Below, piece by piece: positions 35,501 to 48,200 of a stretch of DNA of 64,000 nucleotides. The notes beneath the pieces were generated by a model, which had not been told where the DNA came from, did not search any database, and saw only the letters and a list, made by a program, of their open reading frames with translations. Numbering within the stretch: position 1 is the first letter of the stretch; every line of letters starts with the position of its first letter. This DNA comes from Rotaria sordida (taxonomy: Eukaryota; Rotifera; Eurotatoria; Philodinida; Philodinidae). Position numbers and translations under genes: made by a program. The stretch lies in assembly GCA_905250125.1 (NCBI GenBank), contig CAJNOL010000191.1, positions 124,702-188,701 on the forward strand, read 5' to 3'.

Positions 35501-38500
35501 TGGATTTTAATAGAAATTAAACCCACCATCACGTGATTGTATTAATGATATTATTCAAACAGCAAATGGTGATCTTCGTTTAGCAATTAATACATTACAA
35601 TTTTCTAGTAAATATATTTTAAATAGAATTTAACCCTTTCAGGACAGGAGTTACTTGTGAAGAAAATGAAATATTTTGTATAGACTACAAAGGACTATAG
35701 ATGTAGGAAAATTGATTAGGAGATATTACGAAACCAACAGTTATGTGATGCGAATATAGAAATCCAATATATATTAAAGATCACAAAAGTGGCTTTTCTA
35801 CATGACTCTTTGTCATTGTTTTTCACCACGGTGGACTCCTATTTATCAATTCGTGACTACACAGTTGTTCCTATACAAACTGAATTTTTTCTGCTACGAA
35901 AAAAAAGTAAATGCTTTCAGGATGCTTGCTCATGACCGGCGTTTTCAAACAGTATCATAAGTTAGTGTTGCGAGTTGTTTCAAAACTATCACGTACATAT
36001 ATGTAATCTGTTCGGAAGGAATTAATAAAAAAAAAGTTATTATATGAATTTTTCATTTTTGTTTTAGGTAATAGTAAAGTTAAATTTTCAATAGGAAAAT
36101 TTAATTCAAAAGATACATGTTTATCATTATTTCAAGGACTTGGTCGAATTTTATATAAAAAAGGTTTTTGATTTCTTTTTTTGTTTGAAATTAATCAAAA
36201 TATTGATTATAGATTCAGAAGAAAATTCAATAGATGAAAATACAAAAACTCAACCTGAAGTAGACGAATGTGAATCTTTTATTTTTTGTTTTTTATTGAT
36301 AATTGATTATTTTAGAATCTTATTGAACAATGTCATATATCAGCACCGACATTTATTGGTTTTTTATTTGAAAATTATATTGATTTTTATTCGACAATTG
36401 ATGATGCAGCTCAATTATGTGATTATCTTAGTTTAACTGAACATATTCTTAATGAATGGGAGGTAAAAAAACTAAAAATAAAAAATTCATATCAATAAAA
36501 TTTTAGATTTTAGTCACGTTTACAACTTTCAACAATATCATCAAGTATAGCTTGTCGAGCAGTGCGTTTATGTAATTCCGTTCCAATTAATCGAGGTTTT
36601 AAACCTTTACGTAAACCACAAGATAATGATGTTAAAACAAGAGTATATGATTTTTATTTATTTAATTAAGAAAATAATATTTATTTTTATAGATAAAAAA
36701 AAATCGAACATTATTGTCAACAAATAAACTATGTCAATTTCTTTTCTTCATTTTTGTTAATTAGAATTAAAAATATATATTATGTTTTATAGATTATGGT
36801 TGTTCAGAACAAGAATATTTTTCTACTGTTTTACCTTATCAAGCGTTTCTATTAAAAACTTCAAGATCTTCAACGACAAGTAAGAGAATAATGTTCATCA
36901 TCTACAGATTTACTCAACCATAATCTAATAGAATTGATATACGAGCATAGTCTTCTACAGTTAAAGAGATATATTAAAGAAAGTAGTAAACAAAATTGAT
37001 CATATGACAAGTATATGTCCGACGCCATTGCTCACGCGTTCTTCGTGTTTTGCTTTTGGAACGTGTTTCGCCAATGTTCTTCCAGTGAGTCCTAAACTAT
37101 GAATGTCAAAGAGTGCGAAATTGCCTCGTGAATCTCTGATTTATACAACATTGATATATCGATCATGCCGCCAGGCATAATCATTTACCATCATGTTAAA
37201 CATAGATAGATAGATATGGATAAATTCTTGTGCCTAGATCCTATTTTCTTGCAATCAATAGATTAGATCACATACTCATTTATATAACATTGAACAATCA
37301 ATCCAACAATATTAAATAATTTGATAATATTTTAAAGTCATAGTACTTGATTCGTTTCTATCCTGTTAACGAAATACTTTTATTAAATCATCCTACACGG
37401 TCAGTTGAATTAGAGTTATTACATAGTCTTTGAATTAACGTCATTAGATTGTCATTTTAACAGTATTACAGATAGACAATAATGAATTCTCGTTTCTAGA
37501 CTACATTCTTAACATCTACGAAAAATAAATAGGTGAATTCCTATTTCTAGACCATAACTTTCTAATATAAGGAAAATATATGAAAAAAAAAATTTTTATT
37601 TTAGATGCAACAAATCGTTCAATTCTTGATATTGGTTTTATTGACCGACATACAAAAAAATGGTATGTTTTCATCGAGTTAGCACTCTTGGGATAAAAGA
37701 ACTTCTTGTCTTACTTCTCAAAAGAAATAGAACAGAATTAGTTTCTACTCAATATGATTGCTCTGACATCATATACATTTACGATATTCAATAATAAACT
37801 ATTTATAAATAGTAAATGAGTTTTATTTTTGTCAGTATACTTAATATCAAAATATTCATAAGCAACATAAATTTTACTTTAGTTCTATGTAGTTTTAAAT
37901 ATCGAGTTTGTTTATATTCTATTTTTTTTTATTCAAAGAACATAAAATATATACTTATTATTTTTATTTCGTTAGACTAAACAAATAATAAACTGAAAAA
38001 TGAAAAAATTTTCTGAGAAGAAATTATTTTTGAAGTTTAAAATAAATATCAAATCTCACGATCTATAAACTCCTAAGATTTGTTATTTTGTTTCTTTCAA
38101 CAGAATTTCTCAACTTTTTTTCTGTATCAATAAATCAAAAGAACAGATAATTATTATTTCATATTTATTATTGACATCGAACAGAGAATATCATAGAAAA
38201 CATATCCGACCTTGAGTTTCTAGAAAACAAAAAGAAAAATTTTTGTAGATTAAAAAGTCTTTTACTAACTATTCATATAAATCATAAATTCAAACTTGTT
38301 GATTTTTCAATATTACAGTCATTTCATACAATCTACTATTATTCTCTTATTCAAATTCTTAATCTTCTTAAATATTCCATAAATAAGCTATATCAGATGT
38401 GGCTAAACTACTTGAATGACAAGACCAAATCTTTATAGCTATTTTTGTTAATACAGAACACGAGTGTCATCGTATTATTCCTTACAAGGAAAAATAACAA

Positions 38501-39692
38501 AAAAAAACAGAACTTTGTTCATTTATTTTAGCAATAATTTTTGGAATCAATCAGAGGATCTGGTATGGATAACTTCAATGCACAAATCGCTAGATTAAAC
38601 TTGCTCGATTGTTGAAAGAACTATTAAAAAAGAATTAAGCTTAAGTAATATAATGAGAACTTGTCTTCAACTGAAGATGATGAAAATACATTAAAGAGAA
38701 TATCACTGCTAACCTCGTAAAAAGGATTAATGGAGTGATGAACGTTTTGTTCTTCTTCCTTTTTTTTTTTTACAATACCTAGAACTGTTCATTTTATCTA
38801 ACATTGATTTAATTAAAAATGACCTTAGTTGTCAATCAAAAAATCGACTTTTCTGATTGTTCCTTGTAGGAAATAACTAGAACTCGTTGAGTTCAAAATT
38901 TTCGTACCTATATCCAGTCGAATCGAAAATTTCATATTCTCAATAAAATTTTCTAACCTGAATTGGAAGTTGCCCCAAAGATACGAGATAGATTTTTGTA
39001 TTCAGTGACTAGGACACCTTGCACATTCCTCACACAATTAGAGTCCGTGGGGTTCGGAATTACCTCGACGAGTACTAGAAATAACACAATGACACATGTG
39101 TTTAGTATTAGTGAAAATAACTATAAAGATGTGGTTTTGTTGCTCAAGTAGAAAATTGAATGATGCATCTTTTGAAAAGCAAAACGATCAACGTTTTATC
39201 ATATTCCTGAACATAGTTACATGGAAAACTTTTACCGTATTCGATATTTACCTTTACAAAAGGATTCAACTTATAAGAAAAATATTTTATTTTGTCATTG
39301 TACACCTTAGTAAAATAATTTAAGGTCGTAAAGTATATATATAAGATATGTAGTACAATTAAATGACGTTATATTTTGTTTATCAATTATTACTGATTAT
39401 ATTTAGTTAGTGGAATAATTAAAAAATTACTAATTTTAGTTTATACTGTTGACAGTATTTTAAGATAAAAAAAAAAAAAATATATATATATGTTAATTTT
39501 TTTTTCTTTTTTAGGAACGATATTAATTCAATGGTAACTGAAAAAAATAGTTCAATTGCACTTCTTAATGATAATAATAATAATCAAACAGATGAAACAT
39601 CTTTTAATTTTTCTATAATTAACGCAACAACAATTAAATTAAATGAACTTGAATATGATGATAATATTGATATAGATATAATTGATGATTAA
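29570..39692 (+). CDS. RAD17: RAD17 checkpoint clamp loader subunit
   Basis: Fifteen exons, 29570-29965, 30036-30189, 32168-32352, 35034-35086, 35179-35310, 35373-35442, 35514-35607, 36068-36163, 36213-36259, 36316-36462, 36514-36642, 36693-36732, 36793-36879, 37605-37662 and 39515-39692, join in frame to 621 residues. An N-terminal Ser-rich region and LWTMLFQPKKRHDLILHPRK precede Walker A GPSGSGKST (142-150). Walker B is VLIEDLPN (242-249), followed by HPIVFIITDN, NGDLRLAINTLQFS and FQGLGRILYKK. The C-terminal part has ENYIDFYSTIDDAAQLCDYL and an acidic tail ending YDDNIDIDIIDD, comparable to the conserved RAD17 end that binds 9-1-1. RAD17 with RFC2-5 loads the 9-1-1 clamp at damaged DNA. 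The downstream in-frame ATG at 29570 is preferred over one at 29516. Introns 2, 3, 13 and 14 are long; intron 3 hosts an antisense gene. Exons 9 and 12 are the least certain. Confidence 0.88.
31030..31600. mobile_element. Fold-back repeat family A, copy 3 (RAD17 intron 2)
   Basis: The longest copy. The left arm runs from about gacgagggaactggccactt through agctatcgaatttttatca and tccattttctagagac. The right arm is the inverted equivalent, ending in gaaatcggaaggggacagct. The arms are about 150-170 nt; the interior of about 230 nt contains a further small inverted repeat around ttcaaagttt and no coding. Confidence 0.7.
31720..31880. repeat. Possible small inverted repeat in RAD17 intron 2
   Basis: Ends gaaccagttcttttc and, reverse-complemented, gaaccgattctttttc face each other across about 140 nt, with partial inner similarity (gaactgt). 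Weaker than the other fold-back elements. Confidence 0.35.
32522..34803 (-). CDS. Large type I membrane protein nested antisense in RAD17 intron 3
   Basis: Three exons, 34803-34395, 34332-33532 and 33468-32522, join in frame to 718 residues. A signal peptide (residues 1-20, hydrophobic core VVFLLLLFIA, end KYQA before QDPTPP) is followed by a proline-rich stretch. A large extracellular region contains YLGTDTVRGIPVHKWQSC and RIWTFAQDG, a style seen in LolA-like repeats of uncharacterised metazoan surface proteins. One transmembrane helix (about 669-691, ILVGLLIGIVLGVIIIAIV) precedes a short cytoplasmic tail of about 25 residues. N-glycosylation sequons include NIT, NKT, NGT and NLT. Function is unknown. 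It lies wholly inside RAD17 intron 3 on the other strand, and an acceptor-like cttttaag occurs 10 nt before its ATG. Intron 2 is 63 nt, has no stop and is a multiple of three, so retention would only insert 21 residues. Confidence 0.85.
35630..35660. repeat. Single piggyBac-like end in RAD17 intron 7
   Basis: TTAA followed by CCCTTTCAGGACAG resembles the termini of the element at 21930. No matching inverted end followed by TTAA is seen before exon 8, so this may be a solo or truncated end, or chance. Confidence 0.3.
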
Positions 39693-40093
39693 AATTCAGA
39701 TTTAGTTTTGTTATATATATATATCTTTCATATCTAATCATGTCTATTTTGTATAACTATTTTCATTTCTGCCTTTTAAATAAAACAAAAAAGCTAAAAT
39801 TGAATTTTTTCTAAAATATATATAACTTATATGCATCAAACACAAAGATGAAATGAACAAAAATGAAAATAGATAATATGTCGGAATAGATAAAAAGCAA
39901 AAAAAAAACAAAAGAAAATGAAATTATTCAAGGTATAATTAAGGTCATATTTATAAGAACAAAACAAGGAACGGTTTACGGAATTAGGAAAGAACAAAGG
40001 AACTCTGTTTCAAAAAGAAAAAAAAAACTTCTTTTTTTTTTTTCTTTGGAAATTGTCTTTTGTCTATACGGAATCAATTTTGATGGAAATGTA
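39693..40093. other. Convergent 3' region of RAD17 and MEF2
   Basis: 401 nt, AT-rich, with candidate polyadenylation signals on each strand (aataaaac near 39779). Both transcripts end here; no gene. Confidence 0.5.
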
Positions 40094-41704
40094 TTATTGC
40101 CATAAACGAGTTTGTTTAGCACTCGTTGGCTCATAGCACAACTCGTTTCGTCCAGTATTTGCAGCTGTTGTTGTTGTATATAGTATTGGTTCTTGTTTAA
40201 TTAAATTACGATTTATTCCTTGTTGTTGTTGTTGTTGTTGTTGTCCAGTAAGAATAATTGAATTTGGACTGTTGGTTAACATTATTGTTTGGGCTGAACC
40301 AACATTTGTTGTTTGACAATCACGACTTATTATACTAAATTAAAAATAAAACAAGATCAAATGATTAAAGACAAGACATATTATATTCAGTGGAAGAGCC
40401 AGAGGGGCTCAGCCGTTCCCCTAGCCTAAGATTCTGGCTCTACCACTGATTATATTCTTACTTAATAGGTAAACTTGTTGTTGAATTATTATTATTTGTC
40501 ACGACGGCAGCGTTAGTTAATGATGCTAAAAAGTTTGATGTTAATTGTGATGCCAATGCACTTATATCAATAGCTGAAACACTCATATCCGGACCAACTA
40601 GAAAATATGACAAGAGTAGAATCTTTTTTTTATTTTATTCAAATTGAATTTAACCTGTCATAATACGGCCAATATTTGTTGTTGGTTGTTGAGTTGTAAA
40701 ACTGTTCATTGATGGTTGTTGCTTAATCTAAAAATAATTTTAAATGAAATGAAAAAAACTCATATTCTTTTTTTTTTGTTTTACATGATTTGTATTCGAA
40801 TGATTATTATTGGTAATGTTATTGTTAAATTGATTACAATCAACAGATTTCGGAATAGGATAAATGGGAATGTGATTTGTTGTTGTTGGTGGTGGTGGTA
40901 CTTGCGGTGTTAATTGTTGTTGTTGTTGTTGTTGTTGTTGTTCACCTGATGGAGATGTTAAATATTGAAAATCCGGTAGAACTGTTGTATTGGCATTATT
41001 AAGGAATGTCATATCATGTCCATTTGATGATGAACAATTAAGATTGCTATTAATAAGAAACTAAATAAAAAAAGATAAATTATTTCTTTTTTGAAAATAA
41101 AATTAAAACAAAAATAAAAAATAATATTTACATTATTAACTGTTTCAGCAAACATTTGTTCAATATCATTCGTAAATGTACTACTAATGCCACTATCAGT
41201 TTGTTCGCCACTATTATCATCATGTTGTTCCATGATTTCATTATCTTCATTACTAGTTGATGTTGCCATTTGTGTTGGTTTTATTTTTTTATTTAAAATC
41301 TTTAATACAAAAAACAAAAAAAAAAAGTTTTTTTTTTCTATATTAATAAATTATATTTATTTTAAACTTACGTCGATTATATCGGCATTTGTACATGATT
41401 CATGGGGTTCATTATAATCAGCATATTTCAATAAGACTTTATCCATATCAGATGATGCATATTGAAATAAGCGATCATTGCTGTTAAATATCATTAATGC
41501 TATTTCACAACCACATAAAACTGATAGTTCATAGGCTTTTTTCATTAAACCGAATTTTCTTTTCGTAAATGTTACTTGACGAGTACGCTCGTCAATAATA
41601 CGAGTTATATTAATCTTTTTACGACCCATGATTTTTTTTGTTGATCTGCCACCGTTGTTGTTCGTATTCTTATTTATTGGTGGTGTACCGTTGCTGTGTA
41701 ACAT
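40094..41704 (-). CDS. MEF2: MEF2 MADS-box transcription factor
   Basis: Six exons, 41704-41372, 41299-41132, 41060-40785, 40727-40655, 40597-40462 and 40334-40094, join in frame to 408 residues from the first ATG or 383 from the second (41629). The MADS box begins at the second Met: [20 protein letters not shown], then [20 protein letters not shown], followed by the MEF2 domain [23 protein letters not shown]2 proteins nearly always start at MGRKK, so 41629 is the likelier start; the upstream extension is Asn-rich. The C-terminal half is Ser/Thr/Asn-rich with two polyglutamine tracts (near 40912-40935 and 40218-40240), as expected for a transactivation region. MEF2 drives muscle and neuronal genes and binds A/T-rich MEF2 sites as a dimer. 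Confidence 0.95.
40381..40454. repeat. Short hairpin element in MEF2 intron 5
   Basis: cagtggaagagccaga and tctggctctaccactg form arms with one mismatch around a GC-rich 29-nt centre. It fills more than half of a 126-nt intron, and GC content is far above its surroundings. Confidence 0.65.
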
Positions 41705-43698
41705 ACTCGAATACGAGTTTCTATGTTAAACGACCGTTTTCCAACCCAAATTTAAAACTTGAATTATTCTTGGCACATAGCCAAAAATTTATTTTTATTC
41801 TTTTTTTTTTTAAAAAAAAAAGAAACCATTAATTAGCTTATTTAGATTAATGAATGTCAAAATTATGTATTATAAAAACCTTGACATTCTCATCGAAAGA
41901 ACATCCTTGCCTTAAAGGCTAACTGTTAAAAAAAGATTTATCCAAGTTTTCTATAAATATATATATCTAAATATATATGTGTGAAGCAGAACTGAGACAA
42001 GTGTATCATATATAGGTTTTTCTTTTTGCTTTAGTCAGTATACAATGGTTCTTATTTATTAGTACCGGATTTTTCTTGCCAAATATGCATAGAACAAAAA
42101 TTGCTCGTTTTAGTTACTTACCAGAATAGAATCTTTTTAGCACACAAACAAAGGATGATGCCACACAAATCTATCTTGTTGCCTTTTGCGCTCGGCGAAC
42201 CAGAATTAGGAATGCAGATGGCTTCTATATATATGTACATTTTTCTCCCTCTTTCTCTCTCTTTTTTTCTTCGTATTATCCATTTTTTTTTTCTCTCTCG
42301 CATCTTTTCTCTCGTACATATAAAGGAAAGAATAATACGCATTGCGCTCTGACTGGCTTACACCTCTTGAAGATAATTCAACAAGCAGAATCGTGGGCGT
42401 TCTTTCCATCAATATATACAATACAATATTTCTTGTGGTCTGATGCTTTGTCGTTCGATATACATCCATCGGAACCAGGAAAAGAAAAACGAAGAGAAAA
42501 TGATGATAAGCAGACGTTATATGCTTTAGGAAGTATAAGGGAAAAAGAAGGAGGTGCGGTCGTATAGTTGACTGTCTATGTATACCATTCATTTGCTTTT
42601 CCTTTTCTCATCAACACTCATTTTCAAGTCAATTAGAAGCGAATACATATGAAGATGAACTACCGCGCCATTCTTTATATTATTTCTTTAGTCTAAGTGA
42701 TGAAACGTACGCGCGTAGATATCAATCAGGCATTATGCCCATCATCAACAGTTGTTAGCCAATGACCTATATGATAAATTATTGATGAGAAAATTTTTTC
42801 TTTACTGATATTGACCTATTTGTAATGTAAAAATGCATCCTAATATCAACATACAAGTCATTTGATTGAGTATTTTGACAAAAAAAGAAATTCTTTCTTT
42901 TTCCTATATTGAAATAAATCTATTTGATTGCAAATCATTTAAAAAGTAATAATCTTACTTTAGACTTTTTGAACTCAGTCAATCTATAATAATAACAATA
43001 ATAATAGAAAAGAAAAATATAAACATAAACTGAACAAAAAGAAAAGATTAATGTACATACCATAATAATTGGATAAAAATTGAATTTAGTCTTACATATA
43101 TGACTAAGAATAAGTAATGAACGCATAGATAGACATTCAAGACATATGCCATGTAAATACAGCTGTCGATCGTTATGATAAACAGTAACAGAGATTTTTC
43201 TTTCATTATCATTATATTTACTAGAAGCAAGAAAAAAAAAAAAAAGAGGAATTGAAAGTATTCATTAGTTTAAGATCAAAAGACAAAAAATCAATCTGAT
43301 TGATTATATCAAACTATGTTCTTCTTTTTTTTTTTTTTCTTCAGGGTATTATATACTCATAAATCATCTTAGAATGCAAAAGTATGTTGATCACGTAGAC
43401 ATTGTGGTAAACTAGAAAAAAACAACGCCAGGTTTCCTGACAGTTCTATTTTTATGTAAATATCAAGAGCTTATATTATTAATAGAAAATAAGTTTTTGT
43501 TTTTCTAAAACATATTCTAAGAAAATTGTCTTAGAAATTACAATAAATGTATATGTTCATTATTAATAACCATCAATTAACTATAAACCAGTCTAATCCA
43601 ACAAAACATCATGTTTTTATTATTGACATATGGTTCATCATCTTAAAAATATGAGTATATGTATGTATGTATGTATATATATATATATATATCGCATT
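41705..43698. promoter_or_regulatory. MEF2 upstream region
   Basis: Two kilobases without a supported gene. It has tct-rich runs (42243-42315) and a (tatg)/(ta) microsatellite (43658-43692). Overlapping open frames on both strands at 42100-42600 reflect locally lower stop density, not coding. The MEF2 promoter is expected here. Confidence 0.35.
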
Positions 43699-43930
43699 TC
43701 ATTTATGTAATAAAAGACGATTAAATATTGAGCAATCTTGATGATGATATTGAAAGTTATTTCCAGCTGCACCACGTTTCTCATCATATTATGGTAAAGT
43801 AGCATCGATATTACTTGTTGATATAGAATCGTTGTGATTATTATTGGAACCTAACCGTCGTTTTTATTATATATTGATGATGTATCATCATTACTATTGT
43901 TTATATTTGTCAAGCCCAATGGTGAACCAA

Positions 43931-43962
<32 letters not shown>

Positions 43963-44056
43963 CAACTGCCTAAATAATACATATGATTATGCGATGAACA
44001 ACTATCTTGAGGTATAATATAATGATTAGAAATAATCTCTTTCTAGTATCTATGAT
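43699..44056 (-). pseudogene. Decayed terminal exon of an unknown gene
   Basis: Begins after an acceptor-like ttattatag at 44057 and ends with a plausible C-terminus (CSIFNRLLLHK then stop at 43699). Between them are IIPQDSCSSHNHMYYLGS, a serine run from gat repeats, SFGSPLGLTNINNSNDD and RRLGSNNNHNDSISTSNIDA. An early stop, at least two internal stops and one frameshift (about 43858) break it. Low-complexity Ser/Asn content like that of the MEF2 tail suggests a regulatory protein copy. Family not recognised. Confidence 0.45.
43937..43966. repeat. (gat)n microsatellite
   Basis: About ten gat units; on the minus strand they read as a serine run in the decayed exon. Confidence 0.75.
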
Positions 44057-44779
44057 CTATAATAAAAATTAAACAATTTAAAAAAAAAATTTTCATAATC
44101 AATATGAATAACTATTTTTTATGATATAGATTCACGATCTCTAAAAATTGACATTTTCATATAGTCAACACGAATTAGGATTACCTGAGAGAAAGAATTC
44201 ACATGAAACCTAGCAATTCTATAGGATTACAATTTATTATATCAGTAGAGGGCGCTTCCATCCTTACTTTTAAGGACATCCCCGAGGTCAAGTAGTTCTA
44301 GTGAAAGAAGAAAAAGAATTGAATTCTATTGAGTTATTAGATTTTTTTCAAATTTCTTGATTTCCACTATAATCTACTCAGTAAACATGAAAAGCGTCTT
44401 TCACTACCTAAAATCAAGTTCATGATGGAAATCAAGAAAATTTTACGAATTCGAGCAAATCTGGTGAACATCATTATTCAATTTGACATTTACAGAAATG
44501 CATGTCTTCATTTTTACTGTTGATATTATATTGAAAATAAAAAAATTCGAGAAATTTAATCAAATCTAGCAATTCAAAGAAACTTTTTGTTTTTCTTCTT
44601 TTATTAGAATTATTTATATTCCTTGGTTTTCATTGATATTTATAAAGAGAAATATAATATGTGGTCGGCAAAAATAGATGAAATAATTGATAATCAATTA
44701 TAAAATGGTCAATTTACTATTTATCATTAACAGTTAAAAAATAGTACATTGTTCCAAAAATCCACCATGACATAAAAAT
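44057..44779. other. Intergenic, small inverted repeat only
   Basis: aaatttcttgatttcca near 44350 and tggaaatcaagaaaatttt near 44418 are inverted copies 60 nt apart. No gene. Confidence 0.4.
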
Positions 44780-45225
44780 TCACATGAGATTTTTATCATT
44801 TGATAAAACATTCTCAGAAATTTTATTTCATATAATTTCATCCATACCTGTTATTTCAAATGAACAACATCAACTCTAAGACATGAAAGCATGTATTTCG
44901 AAACGTTTATAGAAATCAGTGCCTAGAACTTATTCTGAGGTCATTATGATCTCATCATAGATTCTTATATACATATATATCAACAAGTAATTTTGCACTG
45001 GAATTCATATAAAGTTTCTTGTTGATATGTAAATAAGCATCTGTAGTGAGAGTGTAATAACCACAGAACAGGCTCTATGCACTGTTTCTCTGCACATGTT
45101 TCGAAACATATGATCTTATGTGTTAGACTTAATACTGATCATTTGAAATAGCAATTATGAGTGAAATCATATGAAATGAATCTTTCGAGGATATTTTATC
45201 AAACGATAGAAAAGACTCATGTGTA
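44780..45225. mobile_element. Long inverted-repeat (fold-back) element
   Basis: The left arm (about 44780-44940) and the reverse complement of the right arm (about 45060-45225) align along their length: cacatgag, tttgataaaa, atttcatat-atttca, ttatttcaaatga, gtttcgaaac. They flank an inner hairpin atatcaacaag / cttgttgatat. No coding frame. About 445 nt. Confidence 0.7.
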
Positions 45226-48200
45226 TTGCTCGAGGTTATTATAGTTGTATGTCACGGCAGACTTTTGAGATACTCTGTATATCAGTAAAAAATACAAATT
45301 TTATCAGCAGAAAAATAATTTTTATCAGTATAAAGTATAATGTAGTAAACAAAAGTAAATTGTAAGATTTTAAACAAATAATCATATGAACTAGAGTACT
45401 GCAATTCGGGAACCTAGTGTTCATATCTGGGCACGGATGTGAAAGGTGACAATTTATGGAGACATAAACTTCATTTTTAATAGTACAACTCATAAAAAAT
45501 TTAGAAATATGTATTTTTAATGTTGCTATTTAATACCAATATCCTTGATAACACAGTTAATTGATCATTCTATTAAATTGATTCTCGATGTGTTAGAGTT
45601 ATGTAGTCCACGAGTAGGTTATCCGCTCCTACGGATAAATAATTTCTATTGGGATTGAGTACGAATCGGAAAATTTGTACCCATGAAGTACTCTAATACG
45701 AACAACATGTTTGCACAAGTAATTCTGAAAAAGAAAACTAGCCTATTGTATTTTGATTTTGCTCTATGTGAATCATTCCCTATTTTCATATATATATCAA
45801 ATATCAAATAATCTCATCGTTTCTTGTCCTTCGTTTTTGTGGATTATTCTCTTCTTTCTTGTACTAATATTGTACGAATGATTGTTCCTTGTCGTATATC
45901 ATCACCTTTGAAATATTCTTGATTATAGATTTTTTTTTGTTTTCTTATGTCCATACACAGATAGTTGTTCATCTGCTGCAATAAAGAAAAGTCAACTGCT
46001 CTAGGCGTTAGTAACATCTGTTCGATTACATTAACGTGAGGATTAGATTTCATATTGATATGAAATTTGAGATTTTTTCCAACTTTTATTTTAATTACTG
46101 ATGATTTTCATCTATTCTATTCTAATAACTTGAATAATAACTTTTATTAAGATAGAAATTTCTATCTTTACATGAAACTTTAGAATTTCTCGAACAGGTA
46201 TAAATTGCTTGGCTTCTATTTATCTATATGGGTATTGTTGTAGTTTCATAATTTAAATCATGTCAGCAAGTGATTGATAAATATTAATAAAATTAAGATA
46301 AAAATGTACAACTTGTTGGAAGTATAATCGTAGCGAGTTTTTGAAATATTTTACATTAGCAGCTAGTCATCAATTAAGTCCGTTTGATTTACAAGGATTA
46401 TTTATAATCTGTTTTATGTTCTTCATCGATAATAATGTACAACGATAAACAAATATAATTCTTTTCATGGTTTATATTTCTTCTAGAGACAAATTACTTT
46501 TTAATTTTTTTACTCATTTGATATCAATGCTTGAATAATATTTTTTGTATATAAAATATTTCAATGATGTAACAAAAAAAGTCTATTTATTAAAATAGCC
46601 TATACGTCAGTTTCTTGATTATATTTTCTTAATAATTAAATAAGAAAATTTGATATTAAAATTTACAATAACATAATAACTGAATGAATAAAAATTTTTC
46701 TTAATTAGTTTTCATTAATCAAATATATATAAATGTATAATTTAATAAATTTACAGTATCAGTAAAATTTAAAAGTTTAAACAAAATATAAAATTGAAAA
46801 CATACAACATTGAATCCTCATATACAATCAATATCTTTCAGAGCTGCCGGCCTGATCTGATTCATTACCTTGGTTATTCAAGAATACTTTAGTAAATGCA
46901 TTGGATTCCAACAATAACTACTTGAATTGAACGTCAATTTAGTATTGAAGGACTAATATTGACTGACAGAAGAATTTGTTTAGATCCAAAATAACTGCAT
47001 AGTCAATTTTGCATCAGTGCTATTGCAAAAATAGTTTGTCAAATATAAATGTCCTTGTCTGTCATTATAAGTGTCATTTATATCCGACATTTGATTTTAC
47101 TTCTTTGTTGTATGCATAACATATGTTGCTGCTGCTATCATGATTACTTTTTTTGTTTTTTAGATTATGCGAAACAGAATTGATATGATCGAAAATATGA
47201 TACTAATTCAACTCTGTTTTCTATAAAAAAAATTTTATGATGATTGTCTCTTAGTTTTTAATTTGACCAAAAATTTGATTTCGAATTAGACATAAGATGA
47301 AATAATCTCAAATGCCATGTACAATTAGAGACATCATTCAGCTCTAAACAGTTTACTGCTACAAATTTACTAAATTTAAGAAGTTTTATTTTCATAGTAA
47401 TCATGTTGAAATTCTTTTCTTTTACTTAGCGTAACGCAAAATACCAGTTTTCTTAACTCTGGCTGCTTACTATCTTCGTCTAACTTTGTTCGATCGAGCT
47501 GAAATTTTTACCACAGATACTTGAAAGTATCCTTCAGAGATAAAATCAACCATTTTTGGTTTTTGACTTTTCTACCCAGATTTATAGAGTTTTGAAAATC
47601 AACACTCCGGTTTTGGTTCCGAACTTTGACGTATTTCTTCCATAGAAAAAAAAAACAGATTTTCTAAAACGCTCAAAAATACCTCTGAAATATAGTCCGA
47701 GGCATCTTGAGAAATATTTTCAGTCTAATCGAATAAAATTTCATGGAGATTGTAACATATCAGGATACAGTCCTATGGAAAACTAGGTTTTTCTCGTAAA
47801 CTCTCTTTGAGAATCAGAAGTGGTCGGAAAAGATGGAGAAGCACCCTTAAATGAACAATTGAAACTAGAATGATACATTAATGCAAAGTTATAGAATTAA
47901 ATACATTCGAAAAATCAGAAACATCAATCAATCTGGTTTGACTTACATGTCACAACAGAAAAAAATGTCCTGTTTGCAGTTCTGGTATCTTCATGAGTTT
48001 CTTATGTAACAAATAAAAAATTTATAAATAATCGAAAACACGGCGCAATTGCTTCGAAAGTAGTCTTTTGTCTTTTGATAACTTAAGATCAAGCTAAGGA
48101 TGAATCTAACTCTCTTCGATAGCCGTTCAATATTCGATTATCAATCGAATAGCAATTTGTCGATAACAACGTTTTTCTTTTTTTTGTTAATTATATGATT

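Noticed and set aside
40716..41012. Separate Gln-rich or Trp/Cys-rich small proteins
   Set aside because: The minus-strand frame is MEF2 exon 3 and the plus-strand one is its antisense of the CAA repeat.
42101..42592. Several overlapping open frames on both strands upstream of MEF2
   Set aside because: No homology style, no splice sites, low complexity and mutual overlap; low local stop density explains them.
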